Shown here: positions 1-11,340 of the stretch, piece by piece
How the letters are laid out: each line of letters opens with the position of its first letter
Position numbering within the stretch: position 1 is the stretch's first letter
NCBI GenBank assembly: GCA_949128115.1
Contig: OX421962.1
Span: 64,397,787 to 64,461,786, forward strand
Direction: 5' to 3'
DNA length: 64,000 nt
Source of the DNA: Anaspis maculata
Taxonomy: Eukaryota > Arthropoda > Insecta > Coleoptera > Scraptiidae
Program-made: the position numbers and the translations under genes
The notes under the pieces: model-generated
Database searches by the model: none
What the model was told of the DNA's origin: nothing
Seen by the model: the letters and a program-made list of their open reading frames with translations, nothing else

Positions 1-1034
1 TCCCTTCTAACTGCAGTGGTTCAATGTTGTTCTGTGCCTGTGTTGTAAGGTTTTTGCACGCGTGAAGGTCTCGTCTAACCTGACCCATCAAAGCTTTAAA
101 ATCTATAAAAAAAATTCCGATAGCGGGCTATGAGGCCGTATTCGGGGTAGATTGAGGACTGACCGTCAGTTCCACAAAAAAAAGATGATCAGCGATCAAG
201 CCTGATTGCAGATTAACTGAACTTTTTTCTGCTGAATGCTAGGCGATTAACCACAAAAAAATGCCTGAAATATGTACTAGACCTGACTAGACCTACAAAT
301 TGACAAACAAAAATCGTGAATCAACTAATCTCGTATTATTATTTTTTTTGTGAAACCCACGGTGAGAATTCGGTATGAACTAACAGGGCACAAGCACACA
401 GCTGTGGAAGATGTTACCGAGCCTTTTCCACATGATTCACACACTGTGGCTGTCACGAGGGTTGTCACTTTTGATAATTTTATCGTAACAGGTGAAATTC
501 GAAAGGTCTGTTCAAATTTTCCCGGAAAATTTTTCAATTTTTTATTCAATTATTATGTAAGATGGGGACCTACTCTAAATTGGTCTCAATCTTTCACTCA
601 AACTCCAACTTTCCACAAGGGACGTCTCGTACAAAAATTTACATCCCTAAATTAATATTTTTACTTGATAAATTATTTTAAAACTTTACAAGATTTTAAT
701 GAATCCATTCATCAAATTGACATTTTACCGGCTGCTCTGAAGTGCACATTGAAATCCAACATTTAACTGGCTCAATAACCAATACCGATAACCAAAATTT
801 TACTGGATATGAACGTTACAGAATAGTTCTTATATTTAAATGGCCTTATGAAATCTTACTAAATAGGTGATTTCTCTGATAAATATGTATTTTTCCACTT
901 TCCTGCTTAAATTCTATAACCGCCGTTCTTTGTATAAATGATGTATGACTCTTAATTAGGCTTCTGCTTACAATACATTTTGCAATACTTTCTGTGAAAG
1001 GTCTTTCTTTGGTACTCATACATAGAATTTTCAG
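1..1034. other. No gene recognised; probable upstream intron of the first formamidase
   Basis: AT-rich sequence with short open frames only. The exon beginning at 1035 needs an upstream partner carrying the oxyanion motif HGGYW, and none is present here, so this stretch is probably intron and the missing exons lie left of the window. No repeat partner for it was noticed elsewhere in the window. Confidence 0.5.
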
Positions 1035-1473
1035 AGGGTTGTACTTGGCTGGATACTCCGCAGGCTGTCAGCTTGTGGCAGTTCTATTCACCAGTTTCAT
1101 CGCCCAACTTCCAGCAAAAGCAGATATCATCAAAGCAGCGATTTTAATAGCGGGTATTTACGATTTAACCCAATTACCAACCACGTCGATAAATTTACCA
1201 CTGAAACTGGATGCATCCAAAGCACTAGGGTTGAGTCCGCTTCATCGAAAATTGGAAACTTGTGGAGCGAAATTTTTAGTTGTTGCAGCGGAAAACGATA
1301 GCCCAGAGTTCACAAAACAGTCACGAGCCTTCCATCAAAAACTAATCGGCCTGGGAATGAGTTCCAATCTAAATGTCATCAAAGATGTCGATCACTTCGA
1401 TATCGTGGAATTGCTAACTAATGAAGATTTCGAAGTAAATAAACTCATTATAAATCTGATTCGTAGCTTATAA
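1035..1473 (+). CDS. Kynurenine formamidase-like alpha/beta hydrolase, last exon only (partial)
   Basis: This is the C-terminal exon of an alpha/beta hydrolase of the arylformamidase (kynurenine formamidase) family, which hydrolyses N-formylkynurenine in tryptophan catabolism. The exon follows a ttttcag acceptor and reads through the nucleophile elbow GYSAG, a GIYDL segment, the acid motif AENDSPEF and the catalytic histidine motif VDHFDIVE, ending at a TAA stop at 1471-1473. It aligns along its whole length with the last exon of the next gene, including the intron position: both start with a codon split after AG that encodes Arg. The N-terminal exons with HGGYW are not in the window. The three catalytic residues are kept, so it may be an active paralogue. 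The family assignment is good; the true substrate is inferred. Confidence 0.75.
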
Positions 1474-1559
1474 ACAGGTTGATTGAGGTTTTTTCTTGTA
1501 GCTATTTAGCGAGCAATAAATTAATTATATCATCAAGCGTTGCATTTTCTGCATCAGTC

Positions 1560-2632
1560 ATGAGTGAACTAGACATAGCGTATTTACCTAATAGATGGTC
1601 CAAAAGACTTCCGCCTAATTTAGTCATTGAGAAACATGTGGCTATGACTTCTAAAGGTAGGTCTATGAGAGGGTCTTATGATTCATTTACTTTTTGAGGA
1701 CTGGATTAATGCTAAATAAAACCCTTCAGCAAGTCAAGAAGTCAGAGTAAAAATTCCATGCAAGTTAGATATCCCTTACGGTACTATGAAGAACGAGAAA
1801 ATAGATTTCTTTGGAACAGATCTGCAGGAGGGTGAGTGTCAAGGTTTCACTGTGAAAATGTTTTTTTGTTGCTGGACTCTGTTTTGACCATATTTTTAGA
1901 TGCTCCCACAGTGATTTTCATCCACGGCGGCTACTGGTGTGACAGAACCATAAAGCGAGAAAGTTACGGATTTATAGCCGAAAACTTGTACAAGAACAAA
2001 ATAAAAACATATCTCATCGGTTACGAACTCTGTCCAAGCGTGGAAATGTCTTGGATTCTCAAAGAAATCGAAACAGCTACTCAGAAATGCATTCAAATGG
2101 CTAAAAATACCAGGTAGGTATCTACGCGACACTGATGGCCAGTTTTCGAGTGTTAACTTCTATGGTGCTAATAATGTCCTTTTTCAGGGGAATTTTCATA
2201 GTGGGTCATTCTGTAGGCGCTCACCTTGCGGCAACACTCTTCATAAACCTGTTCAAAAGTCTATCAAAAGATAAACAGAAACAGATAAAAGCTACAATTC
2301 TGATATCGGGACTTTACGACTTAGTGCCAATTTCAGAAACAATCATCAACATTCCTTTGAAGTTGAATAAATTAACAGCCAGAGAAGCAAGTCCTTTGCA
2401 TCAAGATATCACTGGGAATGGAATGGAATTTTTTATTTTTCTAGCAGAATTTGACGGTCCGGGATTTATAAAGCAGTCCAAAGAGTTCTATGATAAGCTC
2501 AAAAAACTCAATGTGAAATGCAACCTCGAAACTATTGCAAATACAGATCACTTTGATTGTGTGGAACTACTTTTCCAACCGGACTATAAATTAAGCATAC
2601 GCATTCTAGAAATAATAAAAAAATCTATTTAA
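1560..2632 (+). CDS. Kynurenine formamidase-like hydrolase, complete (4 exons)
   Basis: Exons 1560-1656, 1730-1831, 1900-2113 and 2188-2632 join in phase (1, 1, 2) to give 285 residues, close to the usual length of insect kynurenine formamidase. The oxyanion motif HGGYW lies at residues 75-79. The nucleophile is Ser146 in GHSVG, with probable acid Asp227 in AEFDGPGF and catalytic His259 in NTDHFD. These features mark the arylformamidase family, which converts N-formylkynurenine to kynurenine in the cytosol. The start ATG at 1560 is chosen because it opens a typical N-terminus (DIAYLPNRW) and leads to a good donor. It lies 86 bp after the stop of the preceding paralogue, so the pair is a tandem duplication. 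Such tandem esterases can shift substrate, so the exact reaction is inferred. Confidence 0.85.
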
Positions 2633-2935
2633 TTTTTGCTGTAGGTAGCTGAAGTTGAATTTCTAGCTATTTATTTAGGTATATGTAGGTACCTATTGGT
2701 GATGGCACACGTCCTGTCGTTTATAAAAGTATAATATTACCATTATACTCGCCATTATCAGATCTTTATAGTAATTTTTAAAAATTAAAACTGCACCACA
2801 TGATTGTGTCGTAAGCTTTAAAACAGTACCTACCAAAAACCATTCATGGCTAAACCAAGAAAGAGCTTAGCTAAGTTCCGTGCTTTTTCTCCACTGCTTT
2901 CGTACAGAATTACCATATAGGGAACGTTTATATCG
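2633..2935. other. Intergenic; no gene seen
   Basis: This AT-rich stretch should contain the 3' end of the formamidase transcript. No ORF or RNA gene is recognisable. It ends at the left arm of a large palindrome. Confidence 0.5.
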
Positions 2936-5180
2936 TTTAGTGGGGGGGTTAGCGGAATGGTCTGTGCATTTTGTGATCAAAGCATGAAATTTGGCATACT
3001 TGTTCAGAAGACCCTTCTTCGCAATTCCAGATGTGGCGCCACGCGAGATTTCGCGTCAGAGGCACTGTATTGCGGTTAATATACCTGCTAGGGGTAAATT
3101 CTGCAAAAATGGCTCCTGGCCGGTCTCTGGTACCGCAGTCGGTATTTTTTAGTTCTGTTTAGTTGAAACTACATGTAGAAATGGGTAAAGAGTACATTAC
3201 CACAAGCAAAGTATCAGATGCTGCCTTTACACGTTATTTTTATACATTTTAAGGCCAATTTTGTTTTAGTACAGGAAAGTTAGTAAAAAAATTGACAAAA
3301 CCTCGGCAAAATTATGGACGTCCTGAAAATTTGATATTTTGTTCAGAATTGAGTACCCTATCACATATCTAAACTCGCCAAAAATAGCACCCTGAAGCTT
3401 CGAGTTATTGGAGGGGAGGTAAAAAATTGCAACTTAAAATTCAGGGTATGGAACCCGATAGAACCCGTCAATCCAATGGATGCAAATACGTCGTAGTTCG
3501 ACGCATCACAACCCGTTGATTTAATTTTGGCACAAAAAGTGTCAATCATTGTTGAAGGGGGGTCGTGGGGAAGGGCGAAACTCGGCTAGGTGGCTCTTTT
3601 TCTTCCTGGGCCATGAAGAATCGATCACGACAAGATTGGTATCTTTTCCGACTAAATTCAATGTCCTGAACTTGAATCCGATGTGTAAATTTGGATAAAA
3701 ACAAGTTAGAACAAGTTAACTTGAGAAAACCTGTTTTTTCTTTGACAATTTCCACAAAACTTTTTTTTACTGTTAGAGGTATTCATCTTTGAAAATATCT
3801 CAGAGGCCATTAGACTAAACTGTATTCTGCACGAAAATCATCCATTCGTTCTGTAACTTTGTTTTTCGATATAGGAAGAATCGATTTGAACTTTAGTCGG
3901 CACTGCCCGGCGTCTACTAATGACCAGAACACTACAGCATGCACTTTCAAGTAATAACTCAATACCCTTGCATTGCGATTTATGACGATTTTGTTTATGT
4001 TATAGGGAATCCAGTTCTGCACAGATCATCGAACTTTCAAAGATTATTTATAATTTTTCAGATCGTTTTTGGGCTATTTTCATTTAAAGATGCATGGTGT
4101 AGTGTTCTGGTCAGTAGTAGACGCCGGGCCGTGCCGACTAAAGTTCAAATCGATTTTTTCTATCTCGAAAAACACAGATACAGATCGAATGGATGATTTT
4201 CGTGTAGAATACAGTTCAATCTAATGGTCTTTGAAATATGTATTTTCAAAGATGAATACTTTTAACAGTGAAAAACGTTTTGTGAAATTGTTTTAAATTT
4301 GAGATATTTTCAAAGATGAATACCTCTAACAGTAAAAAAAAGTTTTGTGGAAATTGTCAAAGAAAAAACAGGTTTTCTCAAGTTAACTTGTTCAAACTTG
4401 TTTTTATCCAAATTTACACATCAGATTCAAGTTCAAAACATTGAATTTAGTCGGAAAAGATACCAATCTTGTCGTGATCGATTCTTAATAGCCCAGGAAG
4501 AAAAAGAGCCACCCAGCCGAGTTTCGCCTTCCCCGGGACCCCCTTCAACAACAATCGACACTTTTTGAGCCAAAATTGTATCAACGGGATGTGATGCGTC
4601 GAACTACGACGTATTTGCATCCATTGGATTGACGGGTTCCATCGGGTTCCATACCCTGAATTTTAAGTTGCAATTTTTTACCTCCCCCCCAATAACTCGA
4701 AGCTTCAGGGTGCTATTTTTGGCGAGTTTAGATATGTGATAGAGGGCACTCAATTCTGAACAAAATATCAAATTTTCAGGACGTCCATAATTTTGCCGAG
4801 GTTTTGTCAATTTTTTTACTAACTTTCCTGTACTAAAACAAAATTGGCCTTAAAATGTATAAAAACAACGTGTAAAGGCAGCATCTGATACTTTGCTTGT
4901 GGTAATGTACTCTTTACCCATTTCTACATGTAGTTTCAACTAAACAGAACTAAAAAATACCGACTGCGATACCAGAGACCGGCCAGGAATCATTTTTGCA
5001 GAATTTACCCCTAGCAGGTATATTAACCGCAATACAGTGCCTCTGGTGCGAAATCTTGCATGGCGCTACATCTGGAATTGCAAAGGAGGGTTTTCTGAAC
5101 ACGTATGCCAAATTTCATGCCTTGATCACAAAATACACAGATCATTCCATTTTTGGCCGTTAACCCCGCCACTTAGTTGC
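2936..5180. repeat. Long palindromic repeat, family P copy 1
   Basis: A near-continuous inverted repeat of about 2.2 kb. The left arm runs from about 2936 to 3960 and the right arm from about 4075 to 5180, with a short centre. For example, 3090-3210 matches the reverse complement of 4895-5020 with few changes. The inner part (about 3270-4842) is bounded by AGTACAGGAAAG and its complement and is homologous to the palindromes at 9019-10679 and 22145-23795. The outer arms (2936-3265 and 4845-5180) are absent from those two copies. The right arm carries a small internal duplication of a TCAAAGATGAATAC segment near 4240-4320. No protein-coding signal was seen; the ORFs in it are mirrored between the arms. 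Confidence 0.9.
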
Positions 5181-5339
5181 TTTGGATCCGATCGAAACTC
5201 TATCCGATCGGGTCGATCCGCTTGATATTGCCGACACAAACGGTCAGGATTGAGATTAAGTAGGTATGCAATAAAAAATCTAAAATGACTTACAAACTTC
5301 AATAATGGGTAGATATAAATAAATTCCAGTAACTTATTT

Positions 5340-6325
5340 TTATTTGTGAATAGGTAATTCAGCAACTTCTTTGAGCAGGCGGTTGATCCCATCTATGGAA
5401 TCGAAATATGACATATCCATATTTTTTTCATACTTTGTGATAGCATTGATGTTGTCGATGTACTGTAATACAAACTTTATAGACTAAACACTGAATGCAT
5501 ATTAATTTAAATTTCACCTCAAGTAATTCTTGCAAATCCAGATTCAATTTTTTCAACATGACACCTGCCTCTGGATTCAATTGGAATTGCGTTAGCTCTT
5601 CTGTTTTAACACCGGTCATGCTTAGCACGTGTTTGTTCAGATCTTGTGCAATTATCTCCAGTTTTTCAACTGTACTTTTAAGTCTGTCTTTTTCCTCGTC
5701 GTTTAACAAAACAGCCTCGTCTGTATCTTCTGGTTTCCTTGAGGCAATCACGTTTTTCAACTGCTCGATCTCTCTTTTGTATTCTTCAATTTTAGAATTT
5801 CGTTCTTTCGTCGTTAACTTCTTTTTCGGTCCGTACACTTGGAACAAATTGATGTCTTTATTCAGAAACTGTTCTAGATCTTCATTCGAAACCGTCTTGA
5901 TTGCTTCGGGGCGTTCTTTTTTTACGAAATCAGTCTTGTGTTTAATAATCTTGAACATCTTCCACAGTAAATTGAGCTGAAATGTCACTTGCCTGAGTAA
6001 TGAAATTCGCTTGTGCAAAATATGAAGGATAATTTAAGTAATTGCATACTTGCTCGTGAACAGGTAGATCGCCATTGAAGAAACTCATTTTTTGGGAGTC
6101 CAAGCAAAATCCGTTTTGGTGAATTAGATTAGCCAAATCCTCCTTGGTGCAGTCCATCAATAAAGGAGCATATTCCTCATCCAGCTTGTTGAACATCCAC
6201 GTGATCAAGTGGACTCTGTTTGTTGTAGAGAAAATTCCAGCTATTTCTTCATCGTCCATGGAATGGATGTTTGGGTAGCTAAATTCCTTCAGGCATTGCT
6301 TCATGAATGCGAAGTTATCGTCCAT
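5340..6325 (-). CDS. Probable augmin complex subunit 7-like coiled-coil protein (3 exons)
   Basis: Reading on the minus strand, exons 6325-6050, 5976-5518 and 5462-5340 join in phase 0 at both junctions to give 285 residues. The N-terminal third is a compact helical domain (motifs FSYPNI, RVHLITWMFNKLDEEY). The middle and C-terminal parts are rich in Lys and Glu with heptad-like spacing and form a probable coiled coil (residues about 150-220). The first exon's LITWMF segment and the HEQLNLLWKMFKII junction resemble the LEWM and KQLHFMDQLL regions I recall from HAUS7 of the augmin complex, which recruits gamma-tubulin to spindle microtubules. This is a pattern-level match only. A Nuf2-like or other spindle coiled-coil protein is an alternative. 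The ATG at 6325 follows a ttccag that could be the acceptor of a 5'UTR intron. Confidence 0.6.
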
Positions 6326-6887
6326 TTTGATCTGGAAATGAATAGAGAGGTTTTAGCATGCTTAGTGCTTAGTTTCAATTAAGTCGACAAGTCATATAGG
6401 TATCAAAAGTCTTTTGCGGTTTCACCGAATCCAATCTCATTCTAGGTAAAAATGTAGCACCATAAGTAATTCATTTCAATTATAACGTCATAGTTCAGAG
6501 CACAGTAGATAAATTTTGGGGATAGTGTCTTCAGGAGTCAATAAATGCGTACGTAATACATGATAGCCTTTCAGTTAACATCACTTATCCTCTTCTGTTC
6601 AATCGCTATTCTCTGTCTTTACGCGGTGAACCTTACAAAAGACTGGATACCAGCCCTGCTGGGAAGTAAGGTCAGGGCTGAAGAAGGGTGGCCCAGCAAA
6701 GTTTGGGCGTCGGGCCACCGACCGGATTCCGGAACAGATATAGTTATAGTCCCTACGTTATTTTTGAACCAACCTCTATTTAAAATTTTGGTCTTGAATC
6801 GACTCTTGTTTTTGGGGTTTTCTTAACCCTAAAAAAGCTCCAATATTATAAGCCCTGGATTTTGAAAATCAGTTAAAAATGGAAAAT
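6326..6887. other. Intergenic; short unassigned ORF with a hydrophobic start
   Basis: This should contain the promoter and 5'UTR of the minus-strand HAUS7-like gene. A plus-strand ORF at 6560-6826 begins with a hydrophobic segment, but it has no recognisable domain, no splice context and no homologue in the window, so I do not call it a gene. Confidence 0.4.
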
Positions 6888-7765
6888 ATTGTCGTATGTA
6901 ATACACCGATAGGTGAGGTGTATTATCGCTACATCGAGGATTTTCACGAGGGGATCCGAGTGTAAATCGAGATGTAAGCGATAACACAGGTCAACAAAGT
7001 GAAAAAAAAAATTGTGCCTGGGTTTATTTTATGATTTTATTGAATGCCATGGGTCAAAATGATGGAAAAATACCCACATTCTCATTGAAGTTTGCTTTTG
7101 TAATATTGGTAGGTACTAATGGAACAGATTTCATATCATGAATAAAAACAGAAAATCAGTTTATAGGGAGACGGAGGGAAATTCTGACGTTCATGTGTCA
7201 TCTACATTAAAGTCTAGAGTGCTCTGGAGTCGCAAAAACGATAGTCAAGTGTTTTAATTGACGTTTGTAAGAAATTAAAAATGCCGAAAAAAAATAAAAA
7301 AAGTTGAAGTTCTCATGATCATAATAGGAAGAGTCAAGGACTTCATTTCTGATTTTTTTCATTATTTTGTATTACTTATTTGTTGAAGTTGATGAAGAGA
7401 AAAAAAACATCATTTTTTCCAAATTTTTTCAACAACTGAATTCATCTAAATTGACATTTTCATAAATTTTTAAATATGTCAAAAGCAAACTTTTTCATGG
7501 GATATTATTTTTTTTCAAGTTGATTTGACTCAAGCTACAGAAATTTGGTATACTTATCCCAGGCACAAAATTGGTGTTGACCTGTGTAATATATCGAACC
7601 TAGAGGTGTAGGTACCTATTTGTTAAGACAATTAACCGAACAACACTGAAAATCTTCCTAAAAAAGTGAAAACTATTGGAATGTTTAAGGTTGGTCATTC
7701 TGGAGGGGTGTTTTCGCCAATGACCTTGGTGGCAATACACTTATACGGCCTACTATTTTAAGGAG
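6888..7765 (+). repeat. Dispersed repeat family R, copy 1 (interrupted)
   Basis: Sequence from TGTCGTATGTAATAC through GGTTGGTCATTCTGGAGG to about 7765 recurs at 19960-20150 and, for its right half, at 60655-60825. Copy 1 is split by a 604-bp insertion (6984-7587). The copy at 19960 shows the uninterrupted sequence GCGATAATATATTATCG at the equivalent point. It encodes nothing recognisable. Confidence 0.75.
6984..7587. mobile_element. Non-autonomous terminal-inverted-repeat element inside repeat R
   Basis: The element is bounded by a perfect 13-bp inverted repeat, ACACAGGTCAACA. Homology continues inward (TTGTGCCTGGG left, CCCAGGCACAAA right; AAGTTTGCTTTTG left, CAAAAGCAAACTT right), so it is foldback-like. 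The uninterrupted relative at 19960-20150 gives the empty site. Flanks are TA-rich (GCGATA and AATATATCG), consistent with TA-directed insertion, but exact duplication length is ambiguous. No transposase ORF is present. Confidence 0.75.
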
Positions 7766-7947
7766 TGAGGTGAATTGTCATTGAAAGACCAAAAATACGA
7801 TTTTTCTATTGATATCACCTGGTATATAAAAAAGATAAAAAGATAAGTCAAAAACCACTTCGAGATATGAACTTCACCTATACTTACACATGCTTCTTTG
7901 ATGTTGAAATCCAGGAAACAATTCTACAAATGAGAAAATCTACCTAC

Positions 7948-8507
7948 GAGCTCCTTCCCACATCAGTTGGCCCATCAGTAAAAATGCAATTTCTAGAAAA
8001 TTGGTTATGTGAATGTGAAAATACTTTGAAATAAGTATATTGCTTTTTTCATGCTCACTACATGTTGGTACCTTTTGAATATATTCTAGGATTAAATCTC
8101 CAGGGCCAGCCGATGAGTAGAGAAGTTTGGTGATAAAATGAACCCCCCCCCTCAAATGGTTTTTTCCTAGCTAACTCGGTTTCTAGGCATAGTAGGTACA
8201 TTATGTCAGAAATATGTATCTTCTTGAATTGAGCAAAATTGGTGGAGCAGTTTCAAAGTTATGATAAAAAATCGATTTTTTCGAACTCAAATTCGAAGGG
8301 TAGGTAGGTAGTCAACTCAAATTCTCCGATATTTTACTTTTCCGAAATATATATTTTTTGGGATCAGTCAACTAATTTTTTTTTATTCTTTATCGATTGA
8401 CAAGTTTCCGCACTTGAACTCCGGGGCACCCTGTATTTATTTGGATAAGAAAAGTGAAGTTATTTTTGCATCTGGGCCAACTGATGTGGGATGTGGGACG
8501 GGGCTCA
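7948..8507. mobile_element. Foldback element with GAGC(T)CC termini
   Basis: The left end near 7948 (CCCACATCAGTTGGCCC followed by AAAAATGCAATTTC) is repeated in inverse orientation near 8455-8507 (ATTTTTGCATCTGGGCC, then AACTGATGTGGG). The terminal repeat is about 50 bp, interrupted by a few changes. The interior has no recognisable protein. A plus-strand CTGTATTT and a TAGGTAGGTAGT cluster sit inside. The superfamily is unknown. Confidence 0.65.
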
Positions 8508-9018
8508 TATAATCAGTTTCACGACTTTTTTCATTAGAGTAAGCTATGGAAAAAATGTGTTGTGTTGGTACGGATGGAACGATGTTAACTTGATGCTAAC
8601 GTCTTGATAGATGTGCATTGAGCATGTATATTATGAGAGTGTCATCGTGTCATCGTTACATGATCAGGGTTCCCACTAGTCAATGGAGTCAAATTTCCCT
8701 GATTTTTCCCTGATTAGGTTTTCCCCGAGGTTTTCCCTGACTACGGGTGAAGAAATTCTCAAGCGCCTAATAAAAGTTGTGGTAGCCGATAAAATGAAAT
8801 CGGTCAATTTTTTGAAGCACATGTTGACACATCTGACTGCTCAGACTGCTGAAAGTCAAATTGACATGTGATTTTCTGGACAAAAAATACAAAATTTCAT
8901 TTTTTTTTTGAGAATTATAAAAAAAATTATATTATCTAGAACTTTTTTGTAACTTTCTCACGAGCCTACTCCGAGAGTAATCGCTTGTGTGCTTCTCGAG
9001 TTGCTTCTCAAGCTATAT
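8508..9018. other. Intergenic; no gene seen
   Basis: AT-rich sequence. It includes a short run rich in TTTCCCTGATTTTTCCCTGA-like repeats near 8690-8745, which resembles the edge of a dispersed repeat but has no partner that I could find here. Confidence 0.4.
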
Positions 9019-10679
9019 AGTACAGGAAAAATAGTAAAAAAATCGGCAAAACCTCGGAATAAATATGGACGTCATGAAAATTTGATATTCTGTTCAGAAT
9101 TGAGTACTCTACAACATATCCAAAATCGCCAAAAACCGCACCCGGGGGTTTTGAGTTATTGGAGGGGGGGTAAAAAATTGCAGGTAAACATGGAGGGGAT
9201 GGAACCCGTCAATCCATTTGATGCCGATACAATATAGTTTGACGTATCATATTGACCGTCAAACCCATTGATACCATTTTGGCACAAAAAGTGTCCATCA
9301 TTGTTGAAGGGGAGTAGTGGGGGGGGCGAAGCTCTGCTAAGTGGTCCATTTTATTTTTCTGGCCATGTAGAACCGATTACGATAAGTTTGGTATCTTTTC
9401 CGACTCAATTCAATCTCCTGAACTCGTATCCGATGTGTAAATTTGGATGAAAACAAGTTTGAACAAGTTATCTTGAGAAAACTTGTTTTTTCTTTGACAA
9501 TTTTGACGAATTTTTTTTTACTGTTGGAGGTGTTCATTTTCAGAAAATTTTCAGGGACCATTAAATTGAAGTGTATTCTCCATAAAAATCATCCACTCGA
9601 TGTATAATTTTGTTTCTCGAGTTAAAAAAATCGATTTGAACTTGAGCCGGCGCGGCGCATCGTCTACTACTGACCAGAACACTAGAGCATGCACCTTTAA
9701 ATGAGAACGCCTCAAACTATTGGAGAAATAACAACTTATCTTCAAAAATTGGAGGATTTGTGCAGAACTGATTTCCCTATACCACGAACAAAATCGCCAT
9801 GAATCGCAATGCAGGATTTTGAGTTATACGAGGAGGAGGATAGTATTTTGACAGGATTCATACTCTATAAACTGTTACATCTCCCCTCAAATAACTTGAA
9901 ACCCTGCAGTGCGATTCATGGCGATTTTGTTTATGTTATACGGAATTCAATTCTCCACAGATCCTGCAATTTTCAAATATGAGTTGTTATTTCTTCAATA
10001 GTTTGAGGTGTTTTCATTTAAAGGTGCATGCTGTAGTGTTCTGGTCAGTCGTAGACGACGCGCCGCGACGGCTCAAGTTCAAATCGATTTTTTAAACTCG
10101 AGAAACAAAATTATACATCGACGGGATGATTTTTGTGGAGAATACACTTCAATTTGATATGGTCCTTGAAAATTTTCTAAAAATGTACACCTCCAACAGT
10201 AAAAAAAAAACTTGTCAAAATTGTCAAAGAAAAATTAGGTTTTCTCAAGTTAACTTCTTTAAACTTGTTTTCAACCAAATTTACACATCGGATACGAGTT
10301 CGGGAGATTGAATTTAGTCGAAAAAGATACCAAACTTGTCGTGATCGGTTCTACATGGCCATAAAAACAAAATGGACCACCTAGCAGACCTTCGCCCCCC
10401 CACTACTCCCCTTCAACAATGATGGACACTTTTTGTGCCAAAATAGTATCAATGGGATATGATACGCCGAACTATGATGTATTCGCATCCAATGGGTTGA
10501 CGGGCTCCATCCCCTCCATTTTTACCAGCAATTTTTTACCCCCCCTCCAATAACTCAAAACCCCCGGGTGCGATTTTTGGCGATTTTGGATATGTTGTAG
10601 AGCACTCAATTCTGAACAGAATATCAAATTTCCATGACGTCCATATTTTTTCCGAGGTTGAAATCATCTTTCTTGTACT
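9019..10679. repeat. Long palindromic repeat, family P copy 2
   Basis: A 1.66-kb palindrome with the centre near 9860 and almost no loop. Left-arm sequence ATGGACGTCATGAAAATTTG (9064) is mirrored near 10625, and the segment around 9770-9820 mirrors 9905-9960. The two outermost ends differ: the left is AGTACAGGAAAAATAGTAAA and the right, read inward, is AGTACAAGAAAGATGATTTC. Copy 3 at 22145-23795 has the same two ends in the opposite order, so the family has a defined polarity even though its body is palindromic. Apparent ORFs are arm-mirrored and judged non-coding. Confidence 0.9.
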
Positions 10680-10693
10680 AATATGACTACAAT

Positions 10694-11313
10694 CCACGTT
10701 TACCATCATGTACATCACTTCAGCGCATACATGAGAACGCATACCTGCAGAGCGCGGTAATTTCAATTTTGACGCACGAAGTTTCACTGTCAATACGGCA
10801 ACTGTCAATCAATAATCGAAATGTAAACAAACATAAGGAACCTCCTAACCATTCAACATTCAACATTTAATATTGTTCAGGATGAAATGTTACGTGTCGT
10901 ATGGCAAAAAGACGCAGGAAAGATTCAGGTGATACGAAACACAACGAGCTGCAAGGCGATCACCGAAACAAGAGCGTTATTAGGTTAGGTATGGGTTAGG
11001 TCTGTCGAAACGTCAAATTGACGTCAAGGGCTGTCAGCTACCATTTGCGTGACATTAGCCGCTTTCTTTCGGTCAGGATCACGGATCATGATCCCGAAAT
11101 CCGCTCACGGGGTTGGTTGGCTGTGTCACGTGCAACCAATCCAACCAATCCAGTCAGGGGATTTACGAATCATGATCCGTGATCCTGACCGAAAGAAAGC
11201 AGCTATTTACACACGCACACCGTATTATAGTGTTGTCAATTTGTTGTCGTGATATGAGAGATGGCAACGTCCTACTTTCACAGGTATGCGCAGAAGCCTT
11301 TCGGGAAACGTGG
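10694..11313. mobile_element. Element family X, copy A (CCACGTTT termini)
   Basis: Bounded by CCACGTTTACC on the left and GGGAAACGTGG on the right. The interior matches, in inverted orientation, copy B at 42331-43172 (for example the ATTGATTGACAGTTG region and AACGTCCTACTTTCACAGG). The copy at 42331 has an identifiable empty site in the other arm of its host palindrome, which fixes these boundaries. Copy A carries an additional 148-bp MITE (11057-11204) that copy B lacks. There is no transposase ORF, so it is non-autonomous. Confidence 0.8.
11057..11204. mobile_element. 148-bp MITE nested in element X copy A
   Basis: The left end AGCCGCTTTCTTTCGGTCAG and the right end (reverse complement AGCTGCTTTCTTTCGGTCAG) form a terminal inverted repeat of more than 35 bp that runs on through ATCACGGATCATGAT with a single mismatch. 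Element X copy B has the uninterrupted sequence (reverse complement TTGCGTGACGTTACACACGC), proving insertion. The flanks suggest a TTA- or TA-type target (Harbinger- or mariner-like), but the exact duplication is ambiguous. Confidence 0.85.
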
Positions 11314-11340
11314 ATTAGGTACTTAGATGCCTACTGCATA

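Noticed and set aside
350..655. 101-residue open frame
   Set aside because: No domain, no splice partner to the formamidase exon, and atypical composition.
6560..6826. 88-residue open frame with hydrophobic N-terminus
   Set aside because: Looks like a chance signal-anchor-like start; no homologue, no splice sites and no conserved continuation.
9337..10311. Several 60-75-residue open frames in family P palindromes
   Set aside because: The same peptides recur in all arms and orientations and decay freely between copies; no sign of coding constraint.
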